Shown here: positions 1-11,158 of the stretch, piece by piece | Position numbering within the stretch: the stretch's first letter is position 1 | Layout of the letters: each line of letters opens with the position of its first letter | Source of the DNA: Lithobates sylvaticus | Taxonomy: Eukaryota > Chordata > Amphibia > Anura > Ranidae | Direction of reading: 5' to 3' | NCBI GenBank assembly: GCA_028564925.1 | Contig: CM053030.1 | Location: 4,945,604 to 5,009,603 of the forward strand | DNA: 64,000 bases | Position numbers and translations under genes: made by a program | The notes under the pieces: model-generated | Told to the model about the DNA's origin: nothing | Seen by the model: the letters and a program-made list of their open reading frames with translations, nothing else | The model's database searches: none

Positions 1-972
1 AGGAGCTGCAGAGATCCACAGCTCAGGGGGGAGAGTCTGTCCACAGGACAACTATTAGTCGTGTTCTCCACAAATCTGCCCTTTATGGAAGAGTGACAAG
101 AAGAAAGACATTGGAGGAAGAAAGTCATAAGAAGTCCTGTTTGTAGTTTGTGAGAAGCCATGTGGGGGAGGGGAGCAAACATGTGGAAGAAGGTGATCTG
201 GTCACATAAGACACCAAAATTCTACTTTATGGCCTAAAAGCAAAACGCTATGTGTGGGGGAAACTAACACTGCCCATCCCCCTGAACACACCATCCCCAC
301 TGTGAGACATGGTGGTGGCAGCATCATGTGGTGGGGATGGTTTTCTTCAGCAGGGACAGGGAAGCTGGTCAGAGTTGATGGGAAGATGATTGGAGACAAA
401 TACAGGACAATCTTAGAAGAAAACCTGTTGGAGTCTGCAAAAGACTTGAGACTGGGGGGGGGGGGGGTTCACCTTCCAGCAGGACAACGACCCGAAACAT
501 ACAGCCAGAGCTACAATGGAATGGTTTAGATCAAAGCATGTTCATGTGTTAGAATGGCCCAGTCACAGTCCAGACCTAAATCACATTGAGAATCTGTGGC
601 AAGACTTGAAAATTGCTGATCACAGACGCTCTCCATCCAATCTGACAGAGCTTGAGATATTTTACAAAGAAGAAGAATGGGCAGAAATGTCCTCTCTAGA
701 TGTGCAAAGCTGGTAGAGACACCCCCAAAAAGACTTGTAGAGAAAGGGGGTTCTACAAAGTATTGACTCCGGGGGGCGCCATACAAATGCCCCTCCCCCC
801 CACACACTTTTCACATTTATTTGTATCATTTTTCTTCCACTTCACAATTATGTGACACTTTGTGTTGGTCCATCACATAAAATCCCAATAAAATACATTT
901 ACGTTCTTTGGTTGTAACATGACAAAGTGGGGGAAATTACAAGGGGTATGAATACTTATTCAAAGCACTGTA
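1..972 (+). mobile_element. Tc1-like DNA transposon, 5' end cut by window edge, inactive
   Basis: The 3' two thirds of a Tc1/mariner transposon. Two open pieces encode transposase segments: 254-529 (HGGGSIMWWGWFSSAGTGKL region) and 516-716 ([18 protein letters not shown], the catalytic C-terminal part of the DDE domain). The reading frame shifts at a run of Gs around 452-466, so the copy is not functional. The 3' inverted repeat ends near 970 in GCACTG followed by TA, the usual Tc1 target. The family differs from the two other Tc1 copies in this window. The transposase N-terminus lies outside the window. Confidence 0.9.
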
Positions 973-1309
973 ACCTGCTCCCGGGTAATGATTAGACTTG
1001 ATGACCAATTTGTTATTTCTGCCAGCAATTGACTTATGACATCATTACATGAACACACGCCTTCAGTCCCACATCGGCCTCCCTTCCCCCCCCTCTGTGA
1101 CTCACCATAGTGGTGTTTGCACTGCCCCCGTCCCTCACACAGGGGTCGGGTTGTCATCAGTGACGGGGAATGCGATCGGCAGGAGGAAGGAGAAGCTGCT
1201 GCAGTGATTCTTTTTACCTTGTGAAGTCAATAATGACAGCGCGGTCACCGGCATTGCATGGACATGACCAACCGGGACCTGCTGGAGGAGCCCTGGGCTG
1301 CAACTGACA
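973..1309. other. Unassigned sequence between Tc1 and minisatellite
   Basis: No gene, splice-supported exon or terminal repeat recognised here. It includes a short pyrimidine-rich tract near 1081-1096. It is part of the 3' flank of the minus-strand KRAB gene if that gene continues beyond the left edge. Confidence 0.4.
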
Positions 1310-1417
1310 GCTGACGGGGTGAAGGTGCAGCAATTGGGGTGATCCGAGGTGTGAAAGAGCAGAAACTGGGGGGGGTCCAAGGTATGAAAGATGCAGGAAT
1401 TGGGGTTGAGATGAGAG
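1310..1417. repeat. Minisatellite, first block (32/33-bp unit)
   Basis: Degenerate units of the form GGTGAAGGTGCAGGAATTGG. It is the outlying end of the array that resumes at 3495. The hAT element at 1418-3494 split it, since the array sequence GATGAGAG is duplicated on both sides of that element. Confidence 0.75.
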
Positions 1418-1491
1418 TAGGGCTGAAACAACCAATCGATTAATCAACTAATCAATCATGAAATTAATCAATTACTATTTTCATAAATCGA

Positions 1492-2446
1492 TTAACCGCT
1501 TCCCGACCGCCCACTGTATATATACGTCCTCAGAAGGGCACGGGCAGGCAAAAGGACGTGTATATACGTCCCCTTTAATTGCCTAGCCGTGGGTCGCGCT
1601 CAGGAGCTCCGTGACCCCGGCCGCGGGACCAGCGGACCCGATCGCCAATGGTGTCCCGCGATCGGGTCACGGAGCTGAAGAACGGGGAGAGGTCTGTGTA
1701 AACAAACCTCTCCCCGCGCTTCCTACTCTGCCTGTCACTGATTGGCTGTTCCCGATCATCGGGAAAGCCGATCAATGACGTCAGCCCCGCCCCCTAATAG
1801 TAAAAAAAAAAAAAAACAAACATACGTCACAGCCCATAACCCCTCCCCTCGTGGTTAACTCTTTCACTGCAAGTGTCATTTATACAGGAATCAATGCATT
1901 TAAATAGCACTGATCGCTGTATAAATGACAATGGTCCCAAAAATGTGTCAAAAGTGTCCGATGTGTCCTCCATAATGTCGCAGTCACAATATAAAAAAAA
2001 ATCTAATAGTAAAAAAAAAAAAATATTAATAAAAATGCTATAAAACTATCCCCTATTTTGTAAACTCTATAACTTTTGCGCAAACCAATCAATAATCGCT
2101 AATTGTGATTTTTTTTACCAAAAATATGTAGAAGAATACGTATCGGCCTAAACTGAGGAAAAAAAATGCTTTTTTATATATTTTTTGGGGATATTTATTA
2201 TAGCAAAAAGTAAAAAATATTGCATTGTCGCTCTATTATTGTTTATAGCGCAAAAAATAAAAAGCCGCAGGGGCGATCAAATACCACCAAAAGAAAGCTC
2301 TATTTGTGGGAAAAAAAGGACGCCAATTTTGTTTGGGAGCCACGTCGCACGACCGCGCAATTGTCAGTTAAAGTGACGCAGTGCCGAATCGCCAAAAAAA
2401 GGCCTGGTCCTTTGGCTGCCAATTGGTCCGGGGCTGAAGTGGTTAA
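1492..2446 (+). mobile_element. TTAA-flanked short DNA transposon, copy A (955 bp)
   Basis: Bounded by TTAA at 1492-1495 and 2443-2446, with ends TTAACCGCTTCCCGACC and GGGGCTGAAGTGGTTAA. Close relatives occur at 41903-42884, 43480-45046 (reverse) and, more diverged, 61454-62411. The TTAA target suggests the Kolobok or piggyBac superfamily. Which one cannot be settled by reading alone. It has no coding capacity and was probably moved by a transposase encoded elsewhere. Confidence 0.8.
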
Positions 2447-3035
2447 ATCGGCCAGCCAATTGGTCGGCCGGCATACAGAATGCATTATTTGTTTACATAT
2501 CAGGAAATACAGTGCAGCCCACATACAGCTCAGTACACCGTCCACACAGGTCAGTGCCTGAGAATGTGTGAGGAGCAATGCCTCATGGGACATGTAGTCC
2601 TGGGCAGGCAGTGAGTGGATCTAAAGGCAGAAGTTCTCTTTTCCTTGCTATTGGGGCGCTCTATACTGCATAGGTGAGTGCCGAGTGTTATGCTGGCCAC
2701 ACCCATCAATTTTCAGGTGAGAATATTATAGAATTGAAATTTTCACTTGTTTTTAACATTCCATTTTAAAATGAATATAATTTCTGACCGATGACCACGA
2801 TGACCACATCCACTGACTGAGAATTACAAAGAAGTTTTCTATTTCTAACTTTTCCTGTCACTGTGGTTGAAAACGAACGTCGATTTGTCCCCACTAATGA
2901 TTCGAAAAATCGAACGAACGTTCTTAAAATTACATTTATTTTTTTGAAGGAAGACGTTTGAAAAACCTGCAAAACAGTCTAACTTTTTATTTTTTTCTTT
3001 AAATAAAAAAAGATCTGAGTGATGATATTTACCAG

Positions 3036-3290
3036 ATTCAACCTCTAATAGTATGTACATCTCCTCTAATAGTATATACACAGTATACATCTCCTCTAAT
3101 AGTATATACATCTCCTCTAATAGTATATACACAGTATATACCTCCTCTAATAGTATATACACAGTATATCTCCTCTAATAGTATATACACAGTATATACC
3201 TCCTCTAATAGTATATACATCTCCTCTAATAATATATACAGTATATCTCTCCTCTAATAGTATATACAGTATATCTCTTCTGTCTGCTAT
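3036..3290. repeat. AT-rich minisatellite (CCTCTAATAGTATATACA core)
   Basis: About ten imperfect units of CCTCTAATAGTATATACA with an optional CAGTATA insertion, so spacing alternates. It lies within the hAT element at 1418-3494 and is presumably an expansion of internal hAT sequence. Confidence 0.85.
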
Positions 3291-3494
3291 TCTCAGAGTG
3301 GATTAGAGATTTTGCTCCCTAACTATATAGTTGGTTATTTATATTTACCACTGTATCGAGATATTTAAGAACAAATTGCCTTTATTTTACACTTTACATA
3401 TTAACTAAAACACTTTAAAGATTATTATCTGATTAATCGAAACAAAAATCGGCCAACTAATCAATTATGAAAATAATCGTTAGTTGCAGCCCTA

Positions 3495-4332
3495 GATGAG
3501 AAGGTGCAGGAATTGGGGGTGATGTGAGGGGTGAAGGTGCAGGAATTGGGGTGACGTGAGGGGGTGAAGGTGCAGGAATTGAGGTGACCTGAGGTGAGAA
3601 GGTGCAGGAATTGAGGTGACCTGAGGGGGTGAAGGTGCAGGAATTGGGGTGATCTGGGGGTGAAGGTGCAGGAATTGGGGTGATCTGGGGGTGAAGGTGC
3701 AGGAATTTGGGTGACCTGAGGGGGTGAAGGTGCAGGAATTGGGGTGATCTGGGGGTGAAGGTGCAGGAATTGGGGTGATCTGGGGGTGAAGGTGCAGGAA
3801 TTGGGGTGATCTGGGGGTGAAGGTGCAGGAATTGGGGTGATCTGGGGGTGAAGGTGCAGGAATTGGGGTGATCTGGGGGTGAAGGTGCAGGAATTTGGGT
3901 GACCTGAGGGGGTGAAGGTGCAGGAATTGGGGTGATGTGAGGGGTGAAGGTGCAGGAATTGGGGTGACCTGAGGGGTGAAGGTGCAAGAATTGAGGTGGC
4001 CTGAGGGGTGAAGGTGCAGGAATTGAGGTGACCTGAGGGGGTGAAGGTGCAGGAATTGAGGTGACCTGAGGGGGTGAAGGTGCAGGAATTGGGGTGATCT
4101 GAGGTGAGAAGGTGCAGCAATTGGGGTGACCTGAGGGGGTGAAGGTGTAGGAATTGGGGTGATTTTAGGTGTGAAGGAATTGGGGTGACGTTAGGGGTGA
4201 AGGTGCAGGAATCGAGGTGATCCGAGGGGTGAAGGTGCAGGAATCGAGGTGATCCGAGTGGTGAAGGTGCAGGAATCGAGGTGATTTTAGGGGTGAAGGA
4301 ATTGGGGTGACGTTAGGGGTGAATGCAGGAAT
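3495..4332. repeat. Minisatellite, second block (32/33-bp unit)
   Basis: Tandem units of GGTGAAGGTGCAGGAATTGG followed by GGTGATCTGGG or GGTGACCTGAGG. Unit lengths vary between roughly 30 and 34 bp. The block ends at 4332, where the duplicated exon segment begins. It is strongly G-rich on this strand and its minus-strand frames are open for long stretches only because the units lack stops. Confidence 0.95.
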
Positions 4333-4884
4333 GAACCCCAGAAAGTCTCAGGACAGGATCACAAAGCCCCCCACATGTAGAACTTGGCTTTGTATTTATA
4401 AACGCACATCAGCAGCTCAGAATCGTACAGAAATTAGACGGATTTCCTTGAAGGACACATACCTGTCATGTGACTTCCTGGAGGGCCCATCAGCTTTGGC
4501 TGATTGACTTCGAAATTTCCATACATAGGATTTTGGGGTCTCTCAGGAAACGGAAATGTGGTGTGGGGATCCCCGACATTTCTGTAGACGGGATTGTTGT
4601 ACCCCATAGGAGAAGTTGGGTGTGGCCTTCCCTCTCCTCTGCTGGTGGATCCTGGAGAGATGGGGCCCCCATTGAAGTTTGTCGGTGAAGGGGTCACAAA
4701 CCGTTTTCTGTGATTACCATCCACTGGTGGGGGTCCCGGGTACATCCCTGGCGCGTTCCACTGATAGCCCATCCCACACTGGTTGTTGCAGCACGTCCCA
4801 CACCGAGCGCACTGCGCTCTGCTACGTTCCTGGGACGAGGAGATCTCGCTGGGGGGTATACGGATGGAAGCTTCCGGAGACTCC
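4333..4884 (-). pseudogene. Partial duplicate of KRAB-gene exon 4 with flanking intron
   Basis: This segment is a second copy of 6582-7165. It includes the coding part (4463-4884) and about 130 bp beyond the donor. The encoded protein matches exon 4 from ESPEASI to MTG, with substitutions and loss of 10 residues (the segment holding MGMVPLSPHY), an in-frame 30-bp deletion. The donor ACAG|GTATGT is kept at 4463. Homology stops at 4884 where minisatellite resumes, so the original acceptor and first residues are missing. A chance acceptor (CCCTCAG before GAGTCTCC) would read it in the wrong phase after exon 4, so in-frame inclusion looks unlikely. It could still be an alternative exon. Confidence 0.8.
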
Positions 4885-6581
4885 TGAGGGGTGAGGGTGC
4901 AGGAATTGGGGTGATCTGAGATGAGAGGGTGCATAAATTGGGGTGATCTGAGGTATATGGCTGCAGGAATTGGGGTGATCTAAAGTGTGAAGGTGCAGCA
5001 ATTGGGATGATCTGAAGGGTGAGGGTGCAAAAATCGGGGGGGGGGGGGGTTTGAGATGAGAAGGTGCAATAAATTGGGGTGACCCGAGGTCGTGAAGGTG
5101 CCGGAATTGGGGTGACCCGAGGTCGTGAAGGTGCAGGAATTGGGGTGACCCGAGGTCGTGAAGGTGCCGGAATTGGGGTGACCCGAGGTCGCGAAGGTGC
5201 AGGAATTGGGGTGACCCGAGGTCGCGAAGGTGCCGGAATTGGGGTGACCCGAGGTCGTGAAGGTACAGGAATTGGGGTGACCCGAGGTCGTGAGGGTGCA
5301 GGAATTGGGGTGACCCGAGGTCGTGAGGGTGCAGGAATTGGGGTGACCCGAGGTCGTGAGGGTGCAGGAATTGGGGTGACCCGAGGTCGTGAGGGTGCAG
5401 GAATTGGGGTGACCCGAGGTCGCGAAGGTGCCGGAATTGGGGTGACCCGAGGTCGCGAAGGTGCAGGAATTGGGGTGACCCGAGGTCGCGAAGGTGCAGG
5501 AATTGGGGTGACCCGAGGTCGCGAAGATGCAGGAATTGGGGTGACCCGAGGTTGTGAAGGTGCAGGAATTGGGGTGTTAGGGGTGAAGGTGCAGGAATTG
5601 GGGTGACCTGAGGTGTGAAGGTGCAGAAATTGGGGTGATGTTAGGGGTGAAGGTGCAGGAATTGGGGTGATGTTAGGGGTGAAGGTGCAGAAATTGGGGT
5701 GATGTTAGGGGTGAAGGTGCAGAAATTGGGGTGATGTTAGGGGTGAAGGTGCAGGAATTGGGGTGATGTTAGGGGTGAAGGTGCAGGAATTGGGGTGATG
5801 TTAGGGGTGAAGGTGCAGAAATTGGGGTGATGTTAGGGGTGAAGGTGCAGAAATTGGGGTGATGTTAGGGGTGAAGGTGCAGAAATTGGGGTGATGTTAG
5901 GGGTGAAGGTGCAGAAATTGGGGTGATGTTAGGGGTGAAGGTGCAGAAATTGGGGTGATGTTAGGGGTGAAGGTGCAGAAATTGGGGTGATGTTAGGGGT
6001 GAAGGTGCAGAAATTGGGTGATGTTAGGGGTGAAGGTGCAGAAATTGGGGTGATGTGAGTTGTGAAGGTGCTGGAATTTGGGTGACCCGAGGGGTGAAGG
6101 TGCAGAAATTGGGGTGATGTTAGGGGTGAAGGTGCAGAAATTGGGGTGATGTTAGGGGTGAAGGTGCAGAAATTGGGGTGATGTTAGGGGTGAAGGTGCA
6201 GAAATTGGGGTGATGTTAGGGGTGAAGGTGCAGAAATTGGGGTGATGTTAGGGGTGAAGGTGCAGCAATTGGGGTGATGTTAGGGGTGAAGGTTCAGAAA
6301 TTGGGGTGATGTTAGGGGCGAGTTCAGGAATTGGGGTGATGTGAGGGGTGAAGGTGCAGAAATTGGGGTGATGTTAGGGGTGAAGGTGCAGAAATTGGGG
6401 TGATGTTAGGGGTGAAGGTGCAGCAATTGGGGTGATGTTAGGGGTGAAGGTGCAGCAATTGGGGTGATGTTAGGGGTGAAGGTGCAGCAATTGGGGTGAT
6501 GTTAGGGGTGAAGGTGCAGGAATTGGGGTGATGTTAGGGGTGAAGGTGCAGGAATTGGGGGACAGAAATGTCTGAGTGAAG
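4885..6581. repeat. Minisatellite, third block (33-bp then 32-bp units)
   Basis: Two subfamilies are segregated. About 5080-5570 holds near-identical 33-bp units (GGGGTGACCCGAGGTCGTGA core), which give an open frame of 175 residues because 33 is a multiple of three. About 5570-6560 holds 32-bp units (GGGGTGATGTTAGGGGTGAA core), which do not keep frame. Local homogeneity points to recent, separate expansions. A G run near 5037-5049 interrupts the start. Confidence 0.95.
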
Positions 6582-6713
6582 GAACCCCAGAAAGTCTCAG
6601 GACAGGATCACAAAGCCCCCCACATGTAGAACTTGGCTTTGTATTTATAAACACACATCAGCAGCTCAGATTCGTACAGAAATTACAGACGGATTTCCTT
6701 GAAGGACACATAC

Positions 6714-7193
6714 CTGTCATGTGACTTCCTGGAGGGCCCATCGTCGTTGGCTGATTGACTTCGAAATTTCCATACATAGGATTTTGGGGTCTCTCAGGAA
6801 AGGAAAATGTGGTGTGGGGATCCCCGACATTTCTGTAGACGGGATAGTGGGGAGACAGAGGAACCATTCCCATATTGTTGTACCCCATAGGAGAAGTTGG
6901 GTGTGGCATTCCCTCTCCTCTGTTGGCGTACCCGGGAGAGATGGGGCTGCCATTGAAGTATGTGGGTGAAGGGGTCACAAACTGTTTTCTGTGATTACTA
7001 TCCACTGGCGGGGGTCCCGGGTACATCCCTGGCGCGTTCCACTGATAGCCCATCCCACACTGGTTGTTGCAGCACGTCCCACACCGAGCGCACTGCGCTC
7101 CGCTGCGTTCCTGGGACGAGGAGATCTCGCTGGGGGGTACATGGATGGAAGCTTCCGGAGACTCCCGTTCCACTTTAATCACCGGCCCGGCAT
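6714..7193 (-). CDS. KRAB-gene exon 4: Cys/Pro/Gly/Tyr-rich linker exon
   Basis: Minus-strand exon of 480 nt. The acceptor is TTGTTAACAG|ATGCCGGGCC at 7193 and the donor ACAG|GTATGT at 6714. Both junctions are phase 1, matching exon 3 and a downstream exon outside the window. Residues read DAGPVIKVERESPEASI, then a Cys cluster QCARCGTCCNNQCGMGY, then a Pro/Gly/Tyr-rich, low-charge stretch ending GPPGSHMTG. The VIKVE motif resembles linker sequences between KRAB and zinc fingers in frog proteins and could be a SUMO acceptor site; that is inference. No zinc-finger (C2H2) pattern is present in this exon. A partial duplicate lies at 4333-4884. Confidence 0.8.
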
Positions 7194-7299
7194 CTGTTAA
7201 CAAAAAAAAAAACAAAAAAACACTATAAACAAAAAATCGGCCAACTTTCCATGGCTTCCTCCCCAAAATCTCTCTCAATACGCTGTTTAGGAATGACAA

Positions 7300-7764
7300 C
7301 AAGGGACTGAGAAAAGCCGATTACTTGTAAATATCAATCTTCCTAAAAATAAGCAACCACCACCCGACCTCCAATCCCTCCACTGACTTCCAATCACCCA
7401 ACCAATAAAAAGATTAAAAATAATTAAATACACAAAGCCATCCCCAACTCTCCTCCTAGGGACATCACCAACCTCCTCTCCAAATGTCACCCAAACCGTC
7501 CTCCACTCCTCCAAAGACCTCCTACTCCCTCCTCCCATGCCCATATGTAGGACTTGTCTAGAGCCTCTCCCATCCTTTGGAACTCCCTACCCTAATCTGT
7601 TCGGATGTTTCATATTCATCTATTGTTAGGCAATCCAAGGAAGTCTATCCCAGCACTAATTAAGAACTGATATTTTACTTTCTCCACCAGCTTACCCCCT
7701 CACAGTTTTTAACTTTTAGATCTTGCCCCTCCACTTTAGATTGTAAGCTCTCATGAGCGGATAT
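7300..7764 (+). mobile_element. Degraded LINE 3' end (CR1/L2-like)
   Basis: At about 7567-7660 a broken frame reads ILWNSLP and SVRMFHIHLLLGNPRKS, like the very C-terminal end of CR1/L2-type reverse-transcriptase proteins. It is followed by the TTAGATTGTAAGCTCTCATGAG tail seen at the end of many vertebrate LINE and SINE copies. Several stops interrupt it. The 5' boundary is not defined. The stretch 7200-7300 is A-rich intron with no other feature. Confidence 0.45.
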
Positions 7765-9597
7765 CTCACAACCCACCAACAACAAAACCCTCAGCACCAC
7801 CAACAACAAAATCATAACCACCCCCCACCAACAACAAAACCATCATGAACATCAACTACAAAACCATCACCACCACCACCACCAACAAAACCATCACCAT
7901 CAACAACAAAATCATCACCACCCACCAACAACAAAACCCTCAGCACCACCAACAACAAAATCATCACCACCACCAACAACAAAATCAACACCACAACAAC
8001 AAAAACACCACCACCACCAAAATCATCACCACCACCACCACCACCCCATCAAAACCACACCACCAACAACACCACCACCACCAACAAAATCATCACCACC
8101 ACCAACAAAATCATCACCACCACCACCAACAAACAAACCACACCACCACCCCAAAACCACCACCACACCAACAAAACCACCACCACCATCAACAACAACA
8201 AAACCACCACCACACATCAACAAACAACAAAACCACCACCACCATCAACAACAACAAAACCACCACCACCAACCAACAACAACCAAAACCACCACCACCA
8301 CAACAACCACAAAACCCCACCCCAACCACAACAACAAAACCACCACCACACCAACACCACCAAAACCACCCCACACAACACCAACAACCAACCACCCCCA
8401 CCACCATCAACACAACAACAAAACCCCCACCACCACCAACATCAACAAAACCAACACCACCCCAACAAAACCACCACCAAACACAAACCCACACCACCCA
8501 CCACCACAAACAACCAACCCCCCACCAACAAAACCAAAACCACCCACCATCAACAAAACCACCATCACCACCCACCATCAACAAAACCACCATCACCACC
8601 CACCATCAACAAAACCACCAACACAACCCACCACCAACAAAACCACCACCACACCAACCCAACAAAACCACCACACCACCCACCATCAACAAAACCACCA
8701 TCACCACCCACCATCAACAAAACCACCATCACCACCCACCATCAACAAAACCACCATCACCACCCACCATCAACAAAACCACCATCACCACCCACCATCA
8801 ACAAAACCACCATCACCACCCACCATCAACAACAAAACCACCAACCACCCACCATCACCAACAAAACCACCATCACCACCCACCAACACCAAAACCACCA
8901 TCACCACCCACCATCACCAAAACCACCACACCACCCACCCACCAAAACCACCATCACCACCCACCATCAACAAAACCACCATCACCACCCACCATCAACA
9001 AAACCACCAACCCCCACCACCACACCACCCACCATCAACAAAACCACCATCACCACCCACCACCAACAAAAACAACAACAAAACCACCCACCACCCACCA
9101 TCAACAAAACCACCATCACCACCCACCATCAACAAAACCACCATCACCACCCACCATCAACAAAACCACCATCACCACCCACCATCACCACCCACCATCA
9201 ACAAAACCACCACCCCCACCCACCATCAACAAACCACCACCCACCCACCCCCAAAACCCACCATCAACAAAACCACCATCAACAAAACCACCACCATCAA
9301 CAAAACCACACCACAACAAAACCACCACCATCAACAAAACCACCACCATCAACAAAACCACCACCAACAACAAAACCACCACCATCACCAAAACCACAAA
9401 ACCAACAAAACCATCAACAAACAAAACACGAATCAACAAAAAACCAAACCGAACATCAACAACAACCACCACACCATCAACAAAACCCCCACCACCCCCC
9501 CCCCAACACACAACCACCACAACAAAAACCCACAAACCATCACACAACCACCAACAACACAAAACACCACGACCACAAACCCCAACCAACAAAACTC
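7765..9597. repeat. CA-rich array (ACC/AAC/AAA triplet-based minisatellite)
   Basis: A long purine/pyrimidine-biased array of ACCACC, AACAAA and CACCATCAAC blocks. A frequent longer unit is CACCATCAACAAAACCACCA. It lacks G almost entirely on the plus strand, so one frame stays open for 600 codons of Thr, His, Pro, Asn and Gln. That frame has no start context or domain and I regard it as an artefact. The same motif recurs beside the LTR at 11159-12216. Confidence 0.95.
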
Positions 9598-9731
9598 CAG
9601 ACCTGTATTCTATTTATTTTGTAGATCTACAGCAACTCTTTGTCTAATTTTGGCGAGGCTATTCCAGCACCTCTCATGTGTCTGTGGGTGCACACATCTT
9701 GAGCTTGTTTTTTGCGGGTACAGGGTGAGGA

Positions 9732-9732
<1 letters not shown>

Positions 9733-9824
<92 letters not shown>
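9733..9824. repeat. (TA)n microsatellite
   Basis: About 46 uninterrupted TA dinucleotides. The alternating Y-I frames that cross it are artefacts. Confidence 0.97.
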
Positions 9825-9826
<2 letters not shown>

Positions 9827-10355
9827 CATCTTTCTTCCCTGTATCTAGTAGCAATTATTGGATTCAATTATGTTTATTATATAAATTAAATACTAGCTTT
9901 GAAATTATCCACTGCTGGCTAAATCTGGCAGTTTATTTTTCAATTATCTAGTTTCCTGACTACCCTCCCATCTATCCTTAGTGTGGACTAATCCACTATA
10001 TTTCCTCCTGTGACCCCCTTATGGATGCTGATGATATCCCGGGAGATATGGAAGAATTCTCGCTGCCGGTTGCGTTGGTATTAACTCCCTCACCCGTTGA
10101 GCTGTAGTAACGTTCATCTATTTTTGGCTCTAATCAATGGGTCATTATTGGGCTATTTACTGGTAAGAGATCAGATGGACATTCATTATATTTTAATACA
10201 CAAACACTTGTTTGATCTGCGACGTGCATGATGCATCTATTTGTATTCTATATCGTTGTGGAGCATGTACATTGTATATGTAAACATATATGTTTACTGT
10301 GTAATCTTATTGTTCCCTATCGGTTTTCAGTGTAACACATTCATATACCCAATTC

Positions 10356-10385
10356 CTGAAGAAGCTCAGAGGAGCGAAACATGTT
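10356..10385 (+). ncRNA. Hammerhead-ribozyme-like core (minimal, Penelope/retrozyme type)
   Basis: The order is CTGAAGA, a four-base-pair hairpin (GCTC loop AGAG then GAGC), GAAA, then ACATGT-type palindrome and T. This follows the hammerhead consensus CUGANGA, stem II, GAAA, short palindromic stem III, NUH. Such minimal hammerheads are known from Penelope-like elements and retrozymes in amphibians. Stem I pairs only partly (AT-rich, first pair mismatched). It may be a decayed relic. Activity is not claimed. Confidence 0.45.
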
Positions 10386-10791
10386 AAATGAAGTGGTATC
10401 TAAATGAAATTGTTAGCTCACTGTTTTAAATCACACATGTTAATTTCAGTGCTGGTGAATATTCCAGTTTCCATGGAAATGCATGTTTTTTTATTGTTTC
10501 TATGTATTTGGTTAATAAAACAATTTTTTAATGGATATTCAGTATCTATGTGTCCAATATTAGCACCCTCAGAGTCCCGGGGGTTAGTGAACTCCAAGTC
10601 CATTTTTTTGCATTCATATTTATAATTGGGACGTGGTGCTTTGTTTGAAGGTGTCAATCCCTTTTTATGCTAAACTCCAACCACCTGTCTGTTGTCTGCC
10701 AATATGTAAATAAGTCTAGTATGGCTTCTAAGAGTCTTTCACCCAATGTTGTTTGTGGTAATTAACCCTGCAATTGTATGAAGGAGTCCTG

Positions 10792-11158
10792 TGTTTATAC
10801 TTATGATAATGTATAATCTACTGTGTGAAGCTCGGTGACAACAAGTCTGACCTGTAGTGAAATCCTGATTAATCACAACAATGGCCAGGTGGGCATGGAG
10901 CCACCTCGGCTGCTTTAATGAATTAGTTAATTAACTCATGTTAATTAGGTTTCTGGTTACAGTTTGTATCGTCATCCTGGTGTATATAATTTGTGTGAGA
11001 TCTCAAATAAAGCAGCTTTTCCTGATGTACTCCAAGACTGGTGTTGTCTGGTTCTTGGGGGTTACTATAGCCAGATCCATTGGTCTCATGTTACAGGACT
11101 TAGGAAGTGATATATACTGATGGAAGCACTCAAGCGGAGTGTGGGACGTTCTGTTACA
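10792..11158 (+). mobile_element. Solo LTR of a retrovirus-like element (fossil)
   Basis: A 367-bp unit that starts TGTTTATACTTATGATAATG and ends GTTCTGTTACA, with an AATAAA signal at about 11005 and a TATATAA box upstream of it. A related LTR with the same ends lies at 22474-22858. No internal coding region adjoins it, so it is best read as a solo LTR. The CA-rich array starts immediately at its 3' end. Confidence 0.7.

Larger units (their letters stand above)
1418..3494. mobile_element. hAT-like non-autonomous DNA transposon with 8-bp target duplication
   Basis: Terminal inverted repeats start TAGGGCTGAAACAACC on the left and end GTTGCAGCCCTA on the right, with AATCGATTAATCAACT-type subterminal sequence on both sides. 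The flanking 8-mers GATGAGAG (1410-1417) and GATGAGAA (3495-3502) match at 7 of 8 positions, the signature of hAT insertion. No transposase frame is seen. A TTAA element (1492-2446) and a short tandem array (3036-3290) sit inside it. Confidence 0.8.
9598..10791. other. Intron 3 low-copy sequence with (TA)n
   Basis: It holds a perfect (TA)n microsatellite at about 9733-9824 and a hammerhead-like motif at 10356-10385. Otherwise I see AT-rich intron without exons. Around 10380-10660 the sequence has the look of an old interspersed repeat but I could not place it. Confidence 0.5.

Noticed and set aside
4463-4884. Second exon 4 copy as a normal alternative exon
   Set aside because: The native acceptor is gone and the chance acceptor would enter in the wrong phase after a phase-1 exon. 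Listed as a partial duplicate instead, but not excluded.
7845-9647. 600-codon frame rich in His, Pro, Thr and Asn
   Set aside because: It is a product of the nearly G-free CA array, in which stop codons are rare in the frame used. No protein feature beyond the repeat.
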